NCBI RefSeq assembly: GCF_003985125.1
Contig: NZ_ML133581.1
Span: 1-64,000, forward strand
Length of the DNA: 64,000 bases
Source: Rhizobium phaseoli
Lineage (GTDB): Bacteria > Pseudomonadota > Alphaproteobacteria > Rhizobiales > Rhizobiaceae
Direction of reading: 5' to 3'
Each line of letters opens with the position of its first letter. The stretch's first letter is position 1. This document shows, one piece after another, positions 1-8,508 of the stretch. Under the pieces are notes generated by a model, which saw only the letters and a list, made by a program, of their open reading frames with translations, was not told the origin of the DNA and did not search any database. The position numbers were made by a program, and so were the translations under genes.

Positions 1-365
1 CCGTGAGCCGTTTGCAAGACGATGACCGGCCGATCCTGCATTCCGACCAGGGATGGCACTACCAGATGCCGGCCTGGCAGCGCATGCTTCAGAAACGTCA
101 CATCAATCAGAGCATGTCACGCAAGGGTAACTGTCTCGACAATGCTGCCATCGAAAGCTTCTTTGCCATTCTCAAATCCGAGTTCTTCCACCCCAACGAC
201 TTTGACAGCGTCAAGAGCCTGCAAGATGGGGTGGCAGACTACATCAACTACTACAATCATCAGCGGATCAAACTGAAACTCAAAGGGCTGAGCCCTGTAC
301 AATACAGGACCCAGCCCCTAAATCTCCCCAGCCTTTAGACCGTCCAACTTTTGGGGGTCAGTTCA
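1..365 (+). mobile_element. Right end of an IS3-family insertion sequence (truncated by window edge)
   Basis: Only the 3' part of the element is in the window. It carries the end of an IS3-type transposase and finishes with a terminal inverted repeat at about 340-365. Read on the minus strand, that repeat begins TGAACTGACCCCC, a typical IS3-family end. The stop codon lies a few bases before the repeat, as is usual for these elements. The left end, orfA and any target duplication are outside the window. The element ends about 38 bp past the stop of the convergent cheW gene, so it sits in what was the cheW downstream spacer. Confidence 0.8.
3..338 (+). CDS. IS3-family transposase OrfB, C-terminal part of the integrase core
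   Basis: About 111 residues of a DDE (rve-type) transposase that catalyses strand transfer for the insertion sequence. The second catalytic Asp lies in ILHSDQGWHYQ. The catalytic Glu lies in NAAIESFF, about 35 residues later, the spacing expected for the D(35)E motif. The protein ends with the YYNHQRI and LSPVQYR signatures common to IS3-family OrfB proteins. The N-terminal half with the first Asp is off the window, so the GTG at the left edge is not the real start. The copy could be intact; that cannot be judged here. Confidence 0.85.
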   Translation: MSRLQDDDRPILHSDQGWHYQMPAWQRMLQKRHINQSMSRKGNCLDNAAIESFFAILKSEFFHPNDFDSVKSLQDGVADYINYYNHQRIKLKLKGLSPVQYRTQPLNLPSL

Positions 366-402
366 CGAGCCGGGCCTTCCAATGTCAATGTGGAGAAAAA
401 TT

Positions 403-870
403 TCAAGCCGCCTGGTTCAGCTCGTCCGCAATCACGGTATCGAGGTTGAGGAAACAGACCATGGTCTTCTCAAGTGCGACGATGCCGCGGCAGAAGGCGC
501 GCTGGGCTTCCGGGATGATTTCCGGCGGCGGCTGCAGGTCTTCGCTCTTGATGGTCATCATGTCGGAAACCTGCTCGACCAGCAGGCCGACCAGCTTGCC
601 GGCGATGTCGGTGACGATGATTGCCGAGCGCTCGGAAGGCTCGGTCATCTTCATGCCGAGGCGGCAGGCCATGTCGATGACCGGGATCACCGCGCCGCGC
701 AGGTTGATGAGGCCCAGCACGTAAGGCGGAGTATGCGGCATCGGCGTCACCGGCGCCCAGCCGCGGATTTCGCGGATGGCCATGATGTCGATGCAGAATT
801 CCTGATCACCCAGGTGGAACGATACGATTTCGAGATAAGCGCCCGACTGCTTGATGGCGTTGTTGTTCAT
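403..870 (-). CDS. cheW: Chemotaxis coupling protein CheW
   Basis: A 155-residue cytoplasmic scaffold protein that links chemoreceptors to the kinase CheA. The single CheW domain covers nearly the whole chain. Visible family features are the start of the fold at YLEIVSFHLGDQEFCIDI, the central YVLGLINLRGAVIPVIDM segment, and the later GLLVEQVSDM stretch. Its ATG lies two bases after the stop of the upstream receptor gene, so the two are almost certainly co-transcribed and translationally coupled. No cheA, cheY or cheR is nearby, so this is a satellite receptor-coupler pair. An IS element ends just beyond its stop codon. Confidence 0.93.
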   Translation of the reverse strand: MNNNAIKQSGAYLEIVSFHLGDQEFCIDIMAIREIRGWAPVTPMPHTPPYVLGLINLRGAVIPVIDMACRLGMKMTEPSERSAIIVTDIAGKLVGLLVEQVSDMMTIKSEDLQPPPEIIPEAQRAFCRGIVALEKTMVCFLNLDTVIADELNQAA

Positions 871-872
871 GG

Positions 873-2840
873 TCAGAATTCTTCCCAGTTGTCCCCGGCG
901 GGAGAAGCGATGACTTTGGCGGCAGAACCGCCGTTGAATGCGCCCGCGACCTTGCCGATCAGGCTGCGCGCGGGAGAAGGTCTCGAATGCGAGGCGGCGG
1001 TAGCCTCTCGCGGCGTTTGCCGGGCGCTCATGCCCTCGCCGGTCTTGAATTGCTTGATCAGCTGCGTCAGGTTTTCCGCGTCGATGGCGAGCGCATGGCT
1101 TGCGGCGTTCGTCTCTTCCACCATGGCCGCGTTCTTCTGCGTGACCTGATCCATCTGGCTGATCGACGTGTTGATTTCGTTCAGTCCGACAGATTGTTCG
1201 CGCGCAGAGGTTACGATTGATTTAACATGTTCGTCGATGCGCAGAACATCTTCGCCGATCTGGCGAAGCGCTTCACCGGCGGCCGTCACCAGTTCGCCGC
1301 CGATCTTCACTTCTTCGCCGGATTTCCCGATCAAAGCCTTGATATCCTTGGCCGCACCCGCTGCACGGCCGGCGAGTTCGCGCACTTCCTGGGCAACCAC
1401 GGCGAAACCCTTGCCGGCCTCGCCGGCACGGGCGGCTTCCACACCGGCGTTGAGCGCCAGCAGGTTCGTCTGGAAAGCGATTTCGTCGATGACGTTGATG
1501 ATCTTGCCGATTTCGCGCGAGGCACCTTCTATCCGTTGCATCGCAGCCATCGCATCTCCGACGACGATGTCCGACTTCGCCGTATTCTCTCGGGTATGCG
1601 AGACCATGTGGCCGACTTCCTCGGCGCGGTTGGTCGCGTTGCGGACGGTGGCGGTGATCTGGTCGAGGGCCGCGGACGTTTCTTCCAGTGACGCGGCCTG
1701 CTGCTCTGTGCGCTTGGCGAGATCGTCGGCGGCGGCGCGCATCTGGCGGCTGTTCGCTTCGATCGAGCTGCTGTTGACGGCAATGTCGCTCATCGCCTTG
1801 CGCAGCGTCGCCGTCGTCTGGTTGAAATCCAGGCGCAGACGCTCCAGCTCCTCGCGGAACGGCTGGTCGATCGTAACGGTGACGTCGCCGCCCGACAGAC
1901 GGGTGAGGCCGGCGCCGAGCGCGGCGACCGCGGCATTCAGCGCCTCTGCGTCGGCAAGCTTGGCGGCTTCGCGGGCGCGGTGCTCGGCGTCGCTGCGCTG
2001 GCGGTCGGTTTGGGTCTGGGCTTCGAGGTCGCGCTTCTCGATTGCGGCGAGCCGGAAGGCATCGGCAGCCCGGGCCATTTCGCCAATCTCGTCGCCGCGG
2101 TTCTTTTCCCTAACGTCGCTGGCAAGATCGCCGTTCATGACGCGCTGCATGCTTTCCCGAACGGCACCGATGCCGCGGCGGATCGAGCCGCCATGGATAT
2201 ATTGCAGCACGCCCATGGAGAGGATCGCTAGGATACCAAGGCCGATCTGCAGGAACAGAGCTCGCTGCGATATGGCATTGGCGGCTTCGACATGCTGGTG
2301 GGCGTAGGTGGCGCCTTCGGCGGCGAGCTTGTCGAGGGTTTGGGTCAGATTTTCGCCGGCGCCATCGATCTTGTCGTCGATCTTGTCAAAGTCGGCATCG
2401 GGCGCGCCCTGCTGAACCAGAGCGATGAGGTCGGTCTGGATCGCCTTGCCGATGTCGGCGACATCGGCGTCGTAGCTCTTCAGCAAAGCGCCGGCCTTCA
2501 TGTCTTCCGCAAGCAGGCGCATATCCTTGGTGCCGTTGGAAAGCGTGGTCAGGGAGTCGCCGATCACCTTGATGCGTTCCGGCGGCACCACCTTGTCGTC
2601 CTTGTCGACGATGACGTCCATGGCGGCCAGCACCAGCGTCAGATTGGCAAGCCGCATTTCGTCGATCCGGTCGACGCTTGCCTGGATCTCGCTGGCGCGG
2701 CGCAGGCCGGCGTCGACCCGCGCATTTTCGTACCAGCCGACGCCGAGCATCGTTCCGAACCCGAGAAAGGCCGCGCCGCCGAGCGTCCAGAGCCGCTGGC
2801 TGACCGACAGGCTCTTAGGCACTGCTGAATTCGTCATCAA
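873..2840 (-). CDS. Methyl-accepting chemotaxis protein
   Basis: A 655-residue transmembrane chemoreceptor. Residues about 16-36 and 194-215 are membrane segments enclosing a roughly 155-residue, mostly helical periplasmic sensor domain. A HAMP domain follows, then a long coiled-coil signalling domain. The conserved hairpin tip, about residues 470-500, contains DEIAFQTNLLALNAGVEAAR and then GKGFAVVAQEVRELA. The protein ends in NWEEF after a flexible linker. This resembles the C-terminal NWETF-type pentapeptide used by some receptors to tether CheR/CheB. The gene lies directly upstream of cheW. The ligand cannot be read from the sequence. Confidence 0.92.
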   Translation of the reverse strand: MMTNSAVPKSLSVSQRLWTLGGAAFLGFGTMLGVGWYENARVDAGLRRASEIQASVDRIDEMRLANLTLVLAAMDVIVDKDDKVVPPERIKVIGDSLTTLSNGTKDMRLLAEDMKAGALLKSYDADVADIGKAIQTDLIALVQQGAPDADFDKIDDKIDGAGENLTQTLDKLAAEGATYAHQHVEAANAISQRALFLQIGLGILAILSMGVLQYIHGGSIRRGIGAVRESMQRVMNGDLASDVREKNRGDEIGEMARAADAFRLAAIEKRDLEAQTQTDRQRSDAEHRAREAAKLADAEALNAAVAALGAGLTRLSGGDVTVTIDQPFREELERLRLDFNQTTATLRKAMSDIAVNSSSIEANSRQMRAAADDLAKRTEQQAASLEETSAALDQITATVRNATNRAEEVGHMVSHTRENTAKSDIVVGDAMAAMQRIEGASREIGKIINVIDEIAFQTNLLALNAGVEAARAGEAGKGFAVVAQEVRELAGRAAGAAKDIKALIGKSGEEVKIGGELVTAAGEALRQIGEDVLRIDEHVKSIVTSAREQSVGLNEINTSISQMDQVTQKNAAMVEETNAASHALAIDAENLTQLIKQFKTGEGMSARQTPREATAASHSRPSPARSLIGKVAGAFNGGSAAKVIASPAGDNWEEF

Positions 2841-3215
2841 AAGACCCCCTCCACAAACCGCTTGGGTTCATGTTTTTCCTACCCTCATGCGGATGTCCGG
2901 GGGTTCGCCACTCGGCAGACTTCATGTCAGAACGGCACAATGGGCCGCACGCATTGCTAAATATAGATATGACGGCTTAAGTCTTTCCTAACGATATGTC
3001 TTTCGCTGTTGCCTGCCACGCTGCAAAGCATGTTATTCAAAACATGAGGTTTTTTGACCTTTGCCACTTGCGGCGGACGGATCTTCCGCAAGCGGTGTCC
3101 TTATCCGATGAGACAATTAATCACGGGTCAGAAAACATATTCTTGAATTGCGTGCATGGGGCCAAGACTATAATCACGCGGAACGCGCAAGCGCGTCGCG
3201 ATCGAGGTTCATAAA
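2841..3215. promoter_or_regulatory. Divergent control region between the chemoreceptor and SCO1 genes
   Basis: 375 bp of comparatively AT-rich DNA between two divergently transcribed genes. A perfect TATAAT lies at 3169-3174, 41 bp before the SCO1 ATG. A convincing -35 box is less clear: TTGAAT lies 20 bp upstream of it and ATTGCG 16 bp upstream. No credible gene is seen; a 72-codon frame here has no ribosome binding site or family resemblance. Confidence 0.4.
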
Positions 3216-3818
3216 ATGAAGACATTCCGTATCGTCATCTGGGTCGCCGTGCTGATCGTTGCCGGCGTTCTCGGCGCAATCACGCTCTATCCCAAGAAGT
3301 CTTCCGATGTCGTGGCGGAGGCGCCGTTCGGCGTGCCCTTTACCTTGGTCTCCCAGAGCGGACAGTCGATCACCGAGCAGGCGCTACGCGGCAAGCCGAC
3401 AGCGCTGTTCTTCGGCTTCACCCATTGCCCGGAGGTGTGTCCGACGACGCTGTTCGAGCTGAACGGATGGCTGGAGAAGGCCGATCCCAAGGGTGACAAG
3501 CTGCAGGCCTATTTCGTGACCGTCGATCCCGAGCGCGACACGCCCGAAATCATGAACGCGTACGTCTCCAACGTGTCCAAGCGTATCACCGGCATTTCAG
3601 GCCCGCCGGAGAAGATTGCCGAAGTCATCAAGGGGTTCCGCGTCTATGCCAAGAAGGTGCCTGTCGATGAGAAGGATCCGAACGGCGACTATACGATGGA
3701 TCATACCGCCTCGGTTTTCCTGCTCGATTCGGCCGGCCGGTTTTCCGGAACGATCGCCTATGGCGAAAACCCGGACACAGCGGTAAAGAAGCTGGAGAAT
3801 CTCGTCAGCAAAGGGTGA
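3216..3818 (+). CDS. SCO1/SenC family copper chaperone for cytochrome oxidase assembly
   Basis: A 200-residue membrane-anchored thioredoxin-fold protein. Residues 5-25 form one N-terminal membrane anchor and the remainder faces the periplasm. The copper ligands are visible: the CPEVC motif (Cys71, Cys75) within FFGFTHCPEVCPTTL, and the distal His163 in MDHTASVFLL. The VDPERDTPE segment is also family-typical. The family delivers copper to the CuA site of cytochrome c oxidase or keeps its cysteines reduced. No oxidase genes are adjacent. A consensus TATAAT lies about 45 bp upstream. The gene is followed by prmA after 68 bp on the same strand. Confidence 0.93.
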   Translation: MKTFRIVIWVAVLIVAGVLGAITLYPKKSSDVVAEAPFGVPFTLVSQSGQSITEQALRGKPTALFFGFTHCPEVCPTTLFELNGWLEKADPKGDKLQAYFVTVDPERDTPEIMNAYVSNVSKRITGISGPPEKIAEVIKGFRVYAKKVPVDEKDPNGDYTMDHTASVFLLDSAGRFSGTIAYGENPDTAVKKLENLVSKG

Positions 3819-3886
3819 CGGCTTCAGCGTGATAGGGCGTTGGCTCGACCGGTGGCGGGCAACGAAAACGGGAAAGACCGCCTATC

Positions 3887-4765
3887 GTGAGTGAAATCCG
3901 CCTTTACGTATCGACGACCGAGAGCCAGGCCGAACAGATTCTCGATCTTCTCAGTGAAGTCTTCGGCGAAGAAGACTTTGCCATCGGCACTACCGAGGTC
4001 GATGAGAAGAGGGATATCTGGGAAGCCTCCGTCTACATGATGGCCGAGGACGAGGCGCAGGTGCGCTCCCGCGTCGAGACGGCGCTGAAAAGCGCCTTTC
4101 CCGATGCTCAGCTGCTGCGGGAGGTGATCCCCGACGTCGATTGGGTGGTGAAGTCGCTGGAAGGACTGAAGCCGGTCGGGGCAGGACGCTTTCTGGTGCA
4201 TGGCTCGCATGACCGCGACAAGGTCCGTCCCGGCGACATCGCCATCGAGATCGATGCCGGCCAGGCCTTCGGCACCGGCCATCACGGCACGACGGCCGGC
4301 TGCCTGGAAGTGATCGATCGTGTGGTGCGATCCCGCCGCGTCCGCAACGCGCTCGATCTCGGCACCGGCAGCGGTGTGCTGGCGATTGCGGTGCGCAAGC
4401 TCAAGAATATACCGGTACTCGCCACCGACATCGACCCGATCGCGACGCGGGTGGCGGCCGAAAACGTTCGCCGCAACGGCATCGCCTCGGGTATCGTCAC
4501 CAGAACCGCGCCAGGCTTTCACTCGACTGCTTTTTCCGAGCATGGTCCCTTTGACCTTATCATCGCCAACATCCTCGCCCGGCCGCTGATCCGCATGGCG
4601 CCGCAGCTTGCCGCCCATCTTGCGCCGGGTGGTTCGGTGATACTTTCGGGGATTCTGGCCGCGCAGCGATGGAAGGTGATCGCCGCCTATAGCGGTGCGA
4701 GGCTCCGGCACGTCAGGACGATCTGGCGGAACGGTTGGGTGACGATCCATTTTGATCGGCCTTGA
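3887..4765 (+). CDS. prmA: Ribosomal protein L11 methyltransferase
   Basis: A 292-residue SAM-dependent methyltransferase that trimethylates ribosomal protein L11. The N-terminal substrate-recognition domain is about residues 1-95. The catalytic domain contains GQAFGTGHHGTT, the SAM-binding loop LDLGTGSGVLAIA, the acidic end of strand 2 in ATDIDP, and IIANILARPL, the PrmA version of the N-P-P-Y-like motif. The start used is a GTG, giving the N-terminus MSEIRLYVST. The length matches the family. The gene is probably co-directional with, but not tightly coupled to, the SCO1 gene. Confidence 0.94.
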   Translation: MSEIRLYVSTTESQAEQILDLLSEVFGEEDFAIGTTEVDEKRDIWEASVYMMAEDEAQVRSRVETALKSAFPDAQLLREVIPDVDWVVKSLEGLKPVGAGRFLVHGSHDRDKVRPGDIAIEIDAGQAFGTGHHGTTAGCLEVIDRVVRSRRVRNALDLGTGSGVLAIAVRKLKNIPVLATDIDPIATRVAAENVRRNGIASGIVTRTAPGFHSTAFSEHGPFDLIIANILARPLIRMAPQLAAHLAPGGSVILSGILAAQRWKVIAAYSGARLRHVRTIWRNGWVTIHFDRP

Positions 4766-4796
4766 CGAGGGAGAAATTTGGGCCTGACGGTGCGGC

Positions 4797-4835
4797 TTGC
4801 TCCCATCTTCGCTCAGCGGGGAGAAGAGGAAGCAA
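4797..4835. repeat. Degenerate rhizobial intergenic palindrome
   Basis: TTGCTCCC (4797-4804) and GGAAGCAA (4828-4835) can pair with one mismatch around a core containing GCGGGGAGAAG. The core resembles the clearer palindromes at 61701-61721 and 61840-61858. It lies just after prmA and has no run of T on the plus strand, so it looks like a decayed dispersed repeat rather than a terminator. Confidence 0.4.
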
Positions 4836-4869
4836 ACCGCGACCTTGATCACCTTTCCTGATTTCCCGA

Positions 4870-4904
4870 AACAACAAAAAAGGCGGCGCCAGTGGCACCG
4901 CCTT
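4870..4904 (-). terminator. Rho-independent terminator of the 57-residue small gene
   Basis: On the minus strand an 11-bp stem, AAGGCGGTGCC with GGCGCCGCCTT and a 3-nt loop, runs straight into TTTTTGTTG. The plus strand has no T-run after the hairpin, so it serves minus-strand transcription. The only minus-strand gene reaching it is the small ORF ending at 5021. Confidence 0.8.
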
Positions 4905-5020
4905 GGACCGGTCTATCCGGTCAATGCCCGCGAGCTCGAAGGAGGAGGAGCGCTCGAGCGGGCTCTACTGCATTCCAATAGGCCGGTCCGGGGAGGGAGG
5001 AGACGGACGGGCTTTCAGGC

Positions 5021-5194
5021 TTAAAACGCGTAGCTGGGGGCGCCCTGGTGACGCGTGACGCGCTGGCCGGCACCGAGCAGCTTGAGGCTGTCCTCGTTCT
5101 GCGGGCGGCGGGCGCCGATCACGTGACGCACGGTCTGGCGTTCGCCAGCCTGCACCGGGCTGCTGTATGCGAAGCGCGAGAGAGAGGCGGTCAT
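5021..5194 (-). CDS. Small conserved-looking protein of unknown function, 57 residues
   Basis: The frame starts with ATG at 5194 and encodes MTASLSRFAYSSPVQAG at its N-terminus, ending in SYAF. An AAGGA ribosome binding site lies about 10 bases upstream of the ATG. A strong minus-strand terminator follows about 115 bp after the stop. The protein is basic and hydrophilic, with no membrane segment and no cysteine. It stands alone between prmA and the aminopeptidase gene, both on the other strand. I do not recognise the family. The RBS-ORF-terminator arrangement is the main evidence that it is a real gene; it could instead be a regulatory RNA with a short reading frame. Confidence 0.6.
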   Translation of the reverse strand: MTASLSRFAYSSPVQAGERQTVRHVIGARRPQNEDSLKLLGAGQRVTRHQGAPSYAF

Positions 5195-5472
5195 TTCGAA
5201 AAATCCTTTGTTTGCTGGTTCGTCCGAACCGTTCGATGGCGCCTATATAGCTATTCTGAAATGTGGAGGCAGAGGGTTTTACTCATGGGAGCCATGCGGC
5301 CAATGCATAAAGCGTGCCAAATTAACTTTTGCCGTCACAGTTCTGTCAAAATGCTGAGCGGCCCCAAGGGTTTCGACTCATTTCGTCGCTTTTTCTCCCC
5401 ATCGATTGAAATTTCGCTAACATGGCCGGCATCCCATTAACCGGATTCGTCTCAACCATTCAGGTTTTCAGC

Positions 5473-7308
5473 ATGTTCCAGTCCTTCGACGTCACCTCCA
5501 CGCCGCATTTCGGCAGGGATCGGGTATCGGCACTGCGCGCCACTTTCGATTCGCTCGGAATCGACGCCTTCCTCGTGCCGCGCGCCGATGAATTCAACGG
5601 CGAATATGTTCCAGCATGTTCGGAGCGGCTGGCATGGCTGACGGGTTTCACCGGCTCGGCAGGCGTTGCGCTCATTCTGCGTGCGCAGGCAATCGTCTTC
5701 GTCGACGGGCGCTATGTGACGCAGCTGGCCGAACAAGTCGATGGTTCCGTCTTTTCCGGTGGCGATCTCGTCAACGAGCCGCCGCATGTCTGGCTTGGCG
5801 CGAACGGAGCCAAGGGTCTGAAGCTTGGCATCGACCCCTGGCTGCACTCCGGCGCCGAGGTTCGCCGTCTGGAAAGGGCGCTTGCGCAGATCGGCGGAAC
5901 GCTCACCTTCCTGCCGCACAATCCGCTCGACAGGCTTTGGAGCGACCGGCCGGCCGAGCCGCTCGGCACTGTGACCATCCAGAATGTCGCCCAGGCCGGA
6001 GTGCTGGCGAGCGACAAGATCGCGACGATCGCCGCCAATCTTTCGAAGAAGGAACTCGCGGCGGTGCTGATCGCCGACCCCTCGTCGGTCGCCTGGATCT
6101 TCAACATCCGTGGCGCCGACGTGCCGCACACGCCGCATCCGCTGGCGCGCGCCATCATTCTTGCCGACGGGCGGGCAGAGCTATTCCTTGACAAGCGCAA
6201 GACCGGCATCGAAGCGGAGGCCTATCTTGGGCAGATCTGCACCCTGCTGCCGCCTTCGGCGCTGGAAGAGCGACTTGCCGCAGTTGCCAGTAATGGCGGC
6301 CGCGTGCTGGTCGATCCCGATATCGCTTCCTATGCGCTCGTCGAGATCATCCGCAAGGCGGGTGGAGAGGCTGTCGAAGGCATCGACCCAGCCAAGTTGC
6401 CGCGGGCGGTGAAGAACGATGTCGAGATCAACGGCTCGGCCGCCGCGCACCTGCAGGACGGCGCGGCGATGGTGGAGTTCCTCTACTGGTTGTCGCAGGA
6501 GAAACCCGGCACGGTCAGCGAGATCGCCGCCGCCGAACGGCTCGAAGCAGCGCGCGCCCGCGTCGGCCAAAGCATGCAGAATCCGCTGAAGGACATTTCT
6601 TTCGATACGATATCAGGCGCCGGCGAACATGCGGCGATCATGCATTACCGGGTGACGACCGAGACCAACCGGATGATCGAGGCCGGCGAACTCTTCCTGA
6701 TCGATTCCGGCGCGCAATATATCAACGGCACGACCGACATCACCCGCACGGTGGGGATCGGCGCGGTTTCGGAGGAGCATCGCCGCTTCTTCACGCTGGT
6801 ACTGAAGGGCATGATACAAATCAGCACGGCGCGCTTCCCCAAGGGGACACGCGGCTGCGACCTCGATCCGCTGGCGCGCATCGCACTGTGGCGGGCAGGG
6901 GCCGATTTCGCCCATGGCACGGGCCACGGCGTCGGCTCTTATCTCTCGGTGCATGAGGGGCCGCAGCGCATCTCCAGGCTTTCGACGCAGGAGCTGCTGC
7001 CCGGCATGATCCTTTCGAACGAGCCGGGCTATTACCGGCCGGGCAGCTTCGGTATCCGCATCGAAAACCTGATCTATGTGCGTGGCGCCGAGGAGATCGA
7101 GGGTGGCGACATGGCCATGCTCGGCTTCGAGACGCTGACCTTCTGCCCGATCGACCGCAGCTTGGTCATCCCAGAGCTTCTGACCCATGACGAACTGCAC
7201 TGGTTCAACGACTATCACCGCCGCACCCGCGAGGCGCTGATGCCGCTGATCCACGATCACGACGTCAGAGCGTGGCTCGAAAACGCGACGCTGCCCTTGG
7301 AATATTAG
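5473..7308 (+). CDS. pepP: Aminopeptidase P family metallopeptidase (Xaa-Pro aminopeptidase)
   Basis: About 611 residues, the long three-domain form of aminopeptidase P, which removes an N-terminal residue followed by proline. Two creatinase-like N-terminal domains precede the pita-bread catalytic domain. The dinuclear metal ligands are visible: Asp in LFLIDSGAQY, Asp in GTTDITRTVG, His in AHGTGHGVGSYL, Glu in ILSNEPGYY and Glu in GIRIENL. The ATG at 5473 gives MFQSFDVTSTPHF, which fits the family N-terminus. An in-frame ATG 17 codons upstream (5422) is possible but unsupported. Cytoplasmic, transcribed alone. Confidence 0.9.
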   Translation: MFQSFDVTSTPHFGRDRVSALRATFDSLGIDAFLVPRADEFNGEYVPACSERLAWLTGFTGSAGVALILRAQAIVFVDGRYVTQLAEQVDGSVFSGGDLVNEPPHVWLGANGAKGLKLGIDPWLHSGAEVRRLERALAQIGGTLTFLPHNPLDRLWSDRPAEPLGTVTIQNVAQAGVLASDKIATIAANLSKKELAAVLIADPSSVAWIFNIRGADVPHTPHPLARAIILADGRAELFLDKRKTGIEAEAYLGQICTLLPPSALEERLAAVASNGGRVLVDPDIASYALVEIIRKAGGEAVEGIDPAKLPRAVKNDVEINGSAAAHLQDGAAMVEFLYWLSQEKPGTVSEIAAAERLEAARARVGQSMQNPLKDISFDTISGAGEHAAIMHYRVTTETNRMIEAGELFLIDSGAQYINGTTDITRTVGIGAVSEEHRRFFTLVLKGMIQISTARFPKGTRGCDLDPLARIALWRAGADFAHGTGHGVGSYLSVHEGPQRISRLSTQELLPGMILSNEPGYYRPGSFGIRIENLIYVRGAEEIEGGDMAMLGFETLTFCPIDRSLVIPELLTHDELHWFNDYHRRTREALMPLIHDHDVRAWLENATLPLEY

Positions 7309-7332
7309 AGTGGTGCCGCCTGAACGCCGGCG

Positions 7333-7641
7333 TTAAACGCCGGCGCTATGGCGCCAGATCATCACGACGATCCAGGCGGCGACCAGCATCCATGTATGGG
7401 TGAAACGCAGGCCGACGAAGAGGGCGACGGCGAGCGCCAGCTTCGAATCCCAGCCGCCGATGAAGAAGGCAGGCGCGACCAGCGTCGTCAGAACGGCGGC
7501 CGGCACGGCATTCAGCGCCACCTCCATGCGTGGCGGGATGCTCTTCATCCGGGTGATGAGGATGTAGCCGCCGATGCGGGTGGCGAAGGTCGCCGCCGCA
7601 GCGGCGAGGATGACGAGCGCCATGTGGAGATCGAATTCCAT
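7333..7641 (-). CDS. azlD: AzlD family small subunit of a branched-chain amino acid exporter
   Basis: A 102-residue hydrophobic protein with about four membrane segments and the AzlD-type ATRIGGYILI and NAVPAAVLTTLVAP sequences. AzlD works with AzlC as a two-component inner-membrane exporter of branched-chain amino acids and analogues. Its ATG lies three bases after the azlC stop codon, so translation is coupled. Confidence 0.88.
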   Translation of the reverse strand: MEFDLHMALVILAAAAATFATRIGGYILITRMKSIPPRMEVALNAVPAAVLTTLVAPAFFIGGWDSKLALAVALFVGLRFTHTWMLVAAWIVVMIWRHSAGV

Positions 7642-7644
7642 GGC

Positions 7645-8376
7645 TCAGACCTCGTGCACTTCGGATTGAAGGGCGTCGGCTTGAAGATCCGGCATTCGGC
7701 GCGGCAGCGGCAGCAGCGCGGCGAGCACGATTCCGGCGGCCGCACCGAGGCTCACATGCCAGGGCGAGCCGACATAACGATAGGCGAGGACGGAAGCCGC
7801 CGCGCTGACGAGTGCGACGGGCAGGAAATTGTCGCGCTTGCGGAAGCCGAGGACGATGCCGAGGAAATAGGCGGGAAGCAGGATATCGAGGCCGATCGCC
7901 TTGGGATCGCCGATGAAGCCCCCGAGCAGACCGCCGGCGACGCTGATCAGCACCCAGGGAATGTAGATGATGATGCCGAAGCCGAAATACCAGGCAAAGG
8001 TCAGCGGTTTGCCGGCCTCGCTGCGCTTCACCGCTTCGGCAAATTGCGGATCGACGAGCAGGAAGAAGGTGAAGAATTTCTGCACCGGCGTGAAATGGCC
8101 GATATAGCGCGCCAGTGCCGCCGAATAGAGCACGTGGCGAAAATTGACGGCGAGGATCGACAGCACGATCAGCCAGGCGTGGACATTGTGGCCGAAGAGC
8201 TCAATGCCGACCATCTGGCTGGCACCGGCATAGACGGTGGCGCTCATGAAGGCGGTTTCGGACAGCGACATGCCGTTTTCGACTGCGAGCGCTCCGAACA
8301 GCGCGCCGAAGGGTGCCGACGCCAACGCAACGGCCGAGCCGCCCCGCAAACCTTCAACAAAGTCGGCGCGATTCAT
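7645..8376 (-). CDS. azlC: AzlC family large subunit of a branched-chain amino acid exporter
   Basis: 243 residues with about six to seven membrane segments. The start at 8376 gives MNRADFVEGLRGG. The family-typical N-terminal stretch APFGALFGALAVENGMSL, the AGASQMVGIEL motif and NFRHVLYSAAL are all present. A longer upstream extension of the frame overlaps the DUF2164 gene on the other strand and is not hydrophobic, so it was not used. Together with azlD it forms a two-gene operon. The substrate is inferred from family knowledge (leucine/isoleucine/valine analogues). Confidence 0.9.
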   Translation of the reverse strand: MNRADFVEGLRGGSAVALASAPFGALFGALAVENGMSLSETAFMSATVYAGASQMVGIELFGHNVHAWLIVLSILAVNFRHVLYSAALARYIGHFTPVQKFFTFFLLVDPQFAEAVKRSEAGKPLTFAWYFGFGIIIYIPWVLISVAGGLLGGFIGDPKAIGLDILLPAYFLGIVLGFRKRDNFLPVALVSAAASVLAYRYVGSPWHVSLGAAAGIVLAALLPLPRRMPDLQADALQSEVHEV

Positions 8377-8508
8377 GTGGATGATCCTGTTGGAAATTCC
8401 GTTTTCCCTTATGGTCTGAGATCTGCAACCGCAATTGAATTTCGTTGATTGATCAATCGATTTCGCTGAAGCATCAACGTGCTGATCGCAACCGGCGGAG
8501 AGGTGCCC

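Noticed and set aside
2996..3214. 72-codon frame before SCO1
   Set aside because: It has no ribosome binding site or similarity and covers the SCO1 promoter region with its TATAAT box.
5048..5440. 130-codon plus-strand frame before pepP
   Set aside because: It has no ribosome binding site and overlaps the better-supported minus-strand 57-residue gene.
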